17,586 nucleotides of DNA from DUZB01 sp964407525 (GTDB lineage: Bacteria; Desulfobacterota; DSM-4660; Desulfatiglandales; Desulfatiglandaceae): NCBI GenBank assembly GCA_964407525.1, contig CAYOWC010000079.1, positions 1 to 17,586 of the forward strand, in the 5' to 3' direction. The position numbers were made by a program, and so were the translations under genes. Position 1 is the stretch's first letter, and each line of letters opens with the position of its first letter. The notes under the pieces were generated by a model that saw only the letters and a program-made list of their open reading frames with translations, was not told where the DNA came from and did not search any database. This document shows, one piece after another, positions 13,927 through 17,586 of the stretch.

Positions 13927-14319
13927 GTGGAAAATATGCTTGATTACAGAAAAGACAAATTGGCCCTCCGGACCGCCAAGGTAAAGATAATGACCGCCGG
14001 TTTGGTCTTCGGAGTAATTTTTGTCATTTTTTCAAGCTACCTGGCCAAACAATACATTGGCAAGCCCGAGGAGCAGAGGCTGAGCAACCTGAAACAGATA
14101 GTCGAGCTTGGCAGAAATTCCATCGAGCCGATACTGGTTAAGTATCGTTCCAAACAAATATCAAAAGCCAAGGCTCTTGAACAGGTTCGCAATCTTGTCA
14201 GGGGAATGGTTTATGAGGATGAGTTAGGCAAGAATGTGCCGAGACCGGATGAGCGAAAACTTGGCCAACTACCATATATTGCGGTCGTAAGAATTTTTTC
14301 TGTGACTCCGACGATCTAA
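13927..14319 (+). pseudogene. Truncated sCache sensor / methyl-accepting protein remnant
   Basis: A 130-codon frame (GTG 13927, or ATG 13936). Residues 1-20 are basic and 21-43 are a TM helix. Residues 44-103 look like the start of a periplasmic sCache-type domain as found at the N-terminus of chemoreceptors and sensor kinases: long helix KPEEQRLSNLKQIVELGRNS, then SKAKALEQVRNLVRGMVYEDELGKN. In intact relatives GKN is followed by a beta-strand such as YIFM and a further 100 or more residues plus HAMP and signalling domains. Here the similarity stops abruptly at residue 103 and continues with unrelated sequence to a stop. The ribosome site is weak. It is most likely a decayed gene fragment, though a short membrane-anchored peptide could still be made. 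Confidence 0.7.
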
Positions 14320-14474
14320 CGAATTATTTGGGTATGTCAGGCTTATTGCCACTTTTCGATGGTGGTTATTTTTCGGATATCCAAATGAAATCAAAGATGC
14401 CATGGCGTGAAATGCGGGCACTCATTTCACGATCTTTAAATTCTCCCGAATCGAATAAATTACCAGGTTTTTGA
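14253..14474 (+). other. Open reading stretch of unknown origin, possible gene fragment
   Basis: A frame overlapping the end of the sCache remnant is open for 73 codons, with an internal ATG at 14334 (46 aa). The translated part, for example MSGLLPLFDGGYFSDIQ and KMPWREMRALISRSLN, looks protein-like. No ribosome site precedes the ATG and no family is recognised. It is probably another fragment in the decayed segment. Confidence 0.25.
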
Positions 14475-14494
14475 CCCCCTGATATACTGGGTTC

Positions 14495-14828
14495 GTGTCA
14501 AGCTATTCCCAAAAAAATGGCACCCGTGCGGCTGGCATCTACTTTATTGGCGCAACATCCTGCTATTTTGTGATTCTTTTCTATTTGCAGGTGGCCATGG
14601 GCCACCCGCCCATGAAATCCGGCATTCTGATGGTCCCCCTTGCGCCGGGGCTCAGCAGGACGACCCTTATCACGGCACGGTTGGCCCGCAAGATCAGCCC
14701 ATTCTCCCTCACTTACCGCACATCTAACAACCTACACCCATGCACAGACTAACGCCTTTCGGATGGCAGCAGGAATCACATTGGTGGGCATACCGGTCTC
14801 GATGCTCCGTGGTCGAGAGACCCGGTAG
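14495..14828 (+). pseudogene. Remnant of a DHA2-type MFS drug-efflux transporter
   Basis: In one frame residues 12-66 (from 14495) read like a TM segment and loop of EmrB/QacA-type transporters: GATSCYFVILFYLQVAMGHP, then PMKSGILMVPLAPG and ITARLARKIS. The frame then loses similarity and stops at 14752. In another frame, at 14757-14825, FRMAAGITLVGIPVSML resembles the last TM helix of the same family, ending with a TAG. The two pieces are in different frames, and most of the roughly 450-500-residue transporter is missing, so this is an internally deleted, frameshifted pseudogene. No start or ribosome site remains. Confidence 0.62.
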
Positions 14829-14949
14829 CCGGGTTCTCGCCGCAGGGAAAGCGACCCTGTCGCATCCTGCCGACTCCCTGTGAATCTTTTTGTCCACTAC
14901 GGTGTCGGATGAAGTGAACCCTTCATCATCTGAGTGATCAACTACTCAG
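14811..14949. other. Cluster of hairpins, some mutually exclusive
   Basis: The stems are GGTC[GAGA]GACC (14811-14822), competing with CCCGG[TAG]CCGGG extended by GAGA/TCTC (14817-14838); CAGGG/CCCTG (14843-14859), competing with GCGAC/GTCGC (14851-14863); GATGAAG/CTTCATC (14908-14927); and CTGAGT/ACTCAG (14930-14949). I could not match this to a riboswitch or known RNA, and no T-run marks a terminator. Part overlaps the MFS remnant. Confidence 0.4.
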
Positions 14950-14967
14950 GAGATCTTTCCAATAACG

Positions 14968-15142
14968 ACAGACCTCGTCAAATAGTTAAGTGGTTGAGTT
15001 GTTGAATTGGGAAATAAGCACGTGAAATCAACACATTGCCTATTCAAATCCATCGGGTGTCCAACTTTGAGCTGAAAGGGATAACTTCAAATAATAACAA
15101 CTACTTAACTACTAATCTACTCGACCACTTAACGAGGTCTGT
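14968..15142. repeat. Inverted pair of octamer-repeat blocks with 11-bp arms
   Basis: ACAGACCTCGT (14968-14978) is exactly inverted at 15132-15142. Just inside each is a block of degenerate 8-bp repeats in opposite orientation: TTAAGTGG, TTGAGTTG, TTGAATTG (14986-15009), and AACAACTA, CTTAACTA, CTAATCTA, CTCGACCA, CTTAACGA (15096-15135). GTTAAGTGG continues directly from the right arm but is separated by 6 bp on the left. The 175-bp unit has the shape of a small non-autonomous element, but no target duplication was identified. The rest of the 14829-15163 gap is non-coding. Confidence 0.55.
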
Positions 15143-15163
15143 AACGAAGTCAAGAATGGCGTT

Positions 15164-16063
15164 TTATTCGGCGGGAACCAGCTTGATTTCATAAACCTTT
15201 GGCCAGCATTTACCGGTGACAAAGATATGACCGGTTCCCTCGTCATAGGCGATCCCATTTAAAACAAAGGGATCTTTGAGAACGGCCGGGTCCGGGTTAA
15301 TCCCGTTCATATCGATCCAGCCGGTCACGGCGCCCGTATCCGGGGCGATCCTTGCGATAAGAGTCGTTTCCCAAACGTTTGCGTAAACCTCGCCATCAAT
15401 ATATTCCAGCTCATTTAAGTTGCCTATGGGACCTACCTGATCGGCCACAATAACGGATCGCGTTACCGCCATGGTTTCCGGATCCACAAAGATCAAAGCG
15501 GCTGATCCGTTGCTCATGATGAGCTGATTCCCATCGTTTGTGAGGCCCCAGCCCTGGTGTTGAAACTGAAAGGTCCTTTTCAACTGAAAATCATCCTTTT
15601 GATATACAAACCCGATGCAGGACTGATAGGTCAGTTGGAAGATTTCGTTTCCCAGGACTGTAATCCCCTCTCCAAAATAAAGGGGCGCCAGGTGATGTCG
15701 CCTTTGGGTCACTCCCGACCGGAAATTAGCCGCCACCAGCCTGGACTGATCCCACAGCCCCGCACTTTCATAGAAAAGGCCTTCTTCAAATACCAAGCCC
15801 TCGGTGAAAGAAGTTTCATTGTGGTCATAAGAATTGATTATCCTGTAGCGGTATACGGGGATCTCTGTTTGCATGAGGATATCCGCATAGCGCTTCTTTC
15901 CCCAGGCATCGGCCTTTTCGATGGCCGCATCTCGCGAACTGATATTCTGAGAAACCGCCCTTGTACCGCTGCCGCATCCGGCGAGCGCCAGTGACAACAG
16001 GAGAACACTCACCACAATGACTGCAAACAAAATCTCCCGGATTGCACTTCTCTTATGGTTCAC
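15164..16063 (-). CDS. Glutamine cyclotransferase lipoprotein (plant/bacterial-type QC)
   Basis: A 299-aa lipoprotein whose mature domain (about 70-297) is a five-bladed beta-propeller glutaminyl cyclase that converts N-terminal Gln to pyroglutamate. The signal peptide has a hydrophobic core (11-26) and the lipobox LAGC with Cys30; the following residue is Gly, not Asp, which favours sorting to the outer membrane where Lol rules apply. Family motifs are FTEGLVFEEG (86-95, Glu88 at the catalytic-acid position), GWGLTNDG (171-178), NELEYIDGEVYANVW (217-231) and LNGIAYD (268-274). The start is GTG 16063 with AAAAGG upstream. It appears monocistronic. Bacterial roles of QC are poorly known; maturation of periplasmic proteins is the likely one. 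Confidence 0.88.
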   Translation of the reverse strand: MNHKRSAIREILFAVIVVSVLLLSLALAGCGSGTRAVSQNISSRDAAIEKADAWGKKRYADILMQTEIPVYRYRIINSYDHNETSFTEGLVFEEGLFYESAGLWDQSRLVAANFRSGVTQRRHHLAPLYFGEGITVLGNEIFQLTYQSCIGFVYQKDDFQLKRTFQFQHQGWGLTNDGNQLIMSNGSAALIFVDPETMAVTRSVIVADQVGPIGNLNELEYIDGEVYANVWETTLIARIAPDTGAVTGWIDMNGINPDPAVLKDPFVLNGIAYDEGTGHIFVTGKCWPKVYEIKLVPAE

Positions 16064-16380
16064 GACAGCCTTTTCCTTTCTCTTTCCATCATCTTGCTCT
16101 TGATTTTATTGAACCATTTCTTACAAAAAATGTCGTCAGGATTTATAACCAAGCTACCGACAAATCGAGGATCCCGAAACAGATTCCCATAGAGCACGTA
16201 TCACACTCGTGGCGCACCTATATGTTGTGGTCGCCTCCTCGGTACACCGTCGTCACGTAACAGAGGACTACCTGCATTGTTGAGTGACCGATATTTCAAG
16301 GTTACATCTGCCAGCCTTGCACAAACCGGCTGTTCCAGAAGTGCAAATTAATGATACTTATTCCCCCCTTCACCACCCCA
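16064..16380. other. Intergenic region between the AMIN gene and the QC gene
   Basis: A 317-bp gap with no supported gene. The 72-residue plus-strand frame starting in the QC leader has no ribosome site and an unlikely composition. No clear promoter for the QC gene and no intrinsic terminator for the AMIN gene stood out. Confidence 0.5.
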
Positions 16381-17280
16381 TTATTTATGAATGACAATTT
16401 CCAAACCATTTGGAATGGTGCGAAATATCGGTTTAGAGACGATTTCCCGCTGTAGATCCAGCACCAGTCGGATATGGTCTTTATGCAGACCAATCCGGAT
16501 TCGCCGGACGAAATTACCGGGCATGGGGATTTGGGGTTTACCGGGACAATTCCATTCACCGGTCAGCTTCACTGCCAGCCGGGGAGGTGAGGGTAAAGTA
16601 AAATAGCGATATACATCGATCGGTCCGTCTGCAATGATAGTAAGTTTGAAAATATTCGCCAGATCTTCACCGTCTAACGTTCTCAATGAACGGGGACCCA
16701 ATGGGCGGGTTGTGGCTGTTGGTTCAAAACCAGGTGGCGGTGTCTGCGGTTGCATAGGGATAGTTGGCATTTCGGGAAGGGTTTTGGCAACCTTTGCGGA
16801 AGTGGAAGGCGGATCAGCGATGACCGCTTCTTTAAGTGTGGCTGGCGGCGCTTGGGGGGGAGTGGCGTGCAGATCCAACTCCACAAAAGGGCGGGATCCA
16901 ACTGCATCGGTTTTTTGTGACACTTCGCTTTGTAAATCGTCGGTCTCCGTGTTGGGTAAGCGATCAAAGGTGATTTCGTGTTGGATAGGTTCTTTAGCCT
17001 TTTGACCTTTGGGAATTGGCAGCGACTGGACGGTCGGTGCGGACGACCTTTGGCCCGGACTGAAACACGTAAACGCGATTACCGCAGCAATGATCAGCAG
17101 CAAAAATGCGCCGACCAATTTGGAGGACACGGTATAAAAGGGATTGCTAAATTTCGAGAAGCGGGCCCAACACTTTTTGCAGCGATAGGGAGTGCGCGCA
17201 AAGACATAGCGCCTGATCTTTTCCAACCCCTGGCAGCGCGATCTGACAATTCTACTGCTTTTACATTTTGGACATAGCAC
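16381..17280 (-). CDS. Zinc-ribbon, single-TM, AMIN-domain protein
   Basis: A 299-aa protein with an unusual domain order. Residues 1-45 are a cytoplasmic zinc ribbon (CPKC at 3-6, CKKC at 34-37) with basic residues between. Residues 55-72 form one TM helix. Residues 76-195 are a low-complexity, Pro/Thr-rich periplasmic linker, and 205-299 are an AMIN-like domain (VYRYFTLPSPPRLAVKL, then RIRIGLHKDHIRLVLDL). AMIN domains target periplasmic proteins such as AmiC and PilQ to peptidoglycan or the secretin site. No catalytic domain is present, so it may tether or sense the envelope. The start is GTG 17280, preceded by AAAGGAG with a 9-nt spacer; an upstream TTG (17319) has no ribosome site. Confidence 0.8.
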   Translation of the reverse strand: MLCPKCKSSRIVRSRCQGLEKIRRYVFARTPYRCKKCWARFSKFSNPFYTVSSKLVGAFLLLIIAAVIAFTCFSPGQRSSAPTVQSLPIPKGQKAKEPIQHEITFDRLPNTETDDLQSEVSQKTDAVGSRPFVELDLHATPPQAPPATLKEAVIADPPSTSAKVAKTLPEMPTIPMQPQTPPPGFEPTATTRPLGPRSLRTLDGEDLANIFKLTIIADGPIDVYRYFTLPSPPRLAVKLTGEWNCPGKPQIPMPGNFVRRIRIGLHKDHIRLVLDLQREIVSKPIFRTIPNGLEIVIHK

Positions 17281-17586
17281 TACAATTCTCTCCTTTATGC
17301 CTCGATGGCTACACCACAATATCCAATCCAGGCGACGGGATTCAGTGTATAATACTCCAACCTATTCAAAAATGGTAAAAACGCCTATTACGAAAAGCAT
17401 AAAATTTTTCGTGCCGAGACTTTTCCGCTGTTCAACCACGTGGGTAAATATTTAGATGAATTGCAAGTATTCATGGTTGAAAAATTTCAAATCGTCAAGG
17501 CTAAAGTAATTTTCAGGATTTTCAAAAAGAAATGGGGTCAAGTCTGCCGTTGACTCTTAGTTCTAATTTCGGGAAACAGTAAGAGT
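17281..17586. other. Right-edge non-coding region with a REP-like dyad
   Basis: No gene is visible. TATAAT occurs on the plus strand at 17348-17353 but lacks a -35 box. Near the end GGGGTCAAG (17534-17542) begins a small dyad, GTCAA (17537-17541) / TTGAC (17550-17554). This resembles, from memory, the GGGGTCAAG-type ends found beside REP-associated tyrosine transposases; no transposase is in the window. Confidence 0.35.

Noticed and set aside
14811..14890. GAGA-loop and GC stems considered as a guanidine, cobalamin or SAM riboswitch
   Set aside because: The conserved core sequences of those classes are absent, and no suitable gene follows on the plus strand.

Overview
The window looks like chromosomal DNA of an anaerobic deltaproteobacterium (Desulfobacterota, sulfate-reducer or syntroph type). 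This is inferred from gene content: a methylenetetrahydrofolate reductase fused to a MetV-like cysteine-rich domain, a FmdE-family protein beside a methylmalonyl-CoA-epimerase-like protein, a DUF4213/DUF364 protein, a HEAT-repeat protein resembling the family named after Desulfovibrio DVU0298, and a decayed sCache sensor. GC looks moderate. I see no tRNA, rRNA, CRISPR array or intact transposase.

Layout, left to right. 335-3798 (minus) is a MoxR AAA+ ATPase, then a CoxE-type VWA protein, then an AMI1-type amidase. After a gap with nested inverted repeats comes an unrecognised plus-strand gene (4094-4678). It converges on, and overlaps by 18 bp, a minus-strand htpX protease gene. 5798-6881 (minus) is FmdE followed by a VOC/epimerase-like protein. 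7227-9187 (plus) is a compact operon: monoacylglycerol-lipase-like hydrolase, a 107-aa orphan and a HEAT-repeat protein. 9245-10588 (minus) is an outer-membrane beta-barrel protein whose promoter region (10624-10705) carries several near-perfect dyads. 11001-11726 (plus) is the DUF364 protein, convergent with the metF-metV fusion (11779-13317, minus).

13330-15160 is a gene graveyard: a truncated sCache/transmembrane fragment, an open but unassigned stretch, a remnant of a DHA2-type MFS transporter, a cluster of hairpins, and an inverted pair of octamer repeats. 15164-16063 (minus) encodes a glutamine-cyclotransferase lipoprotein. 16381-17280 (minus) encodes a zinc-ribbon, single-TM, AMIN-domain protein. 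The right end is non-coding.

The genes suggest C1/tetrahydrofolate and acyl-CoA metabolism, envelope quality control and envelope architecture, not one pathway. No complete known mobile or defence system is visible. The most unusual items are the MoxR-VWA-amidase cassette, the epimerase-like protein lacking its metal-binding His-His pair, the dyad-rich promoter upstream of the porin, the zinc-ribbon/AMIN protein, and several unrelated short-period repeat families (6, 7, 8 and 10 bp) confined to intergenic gaps.
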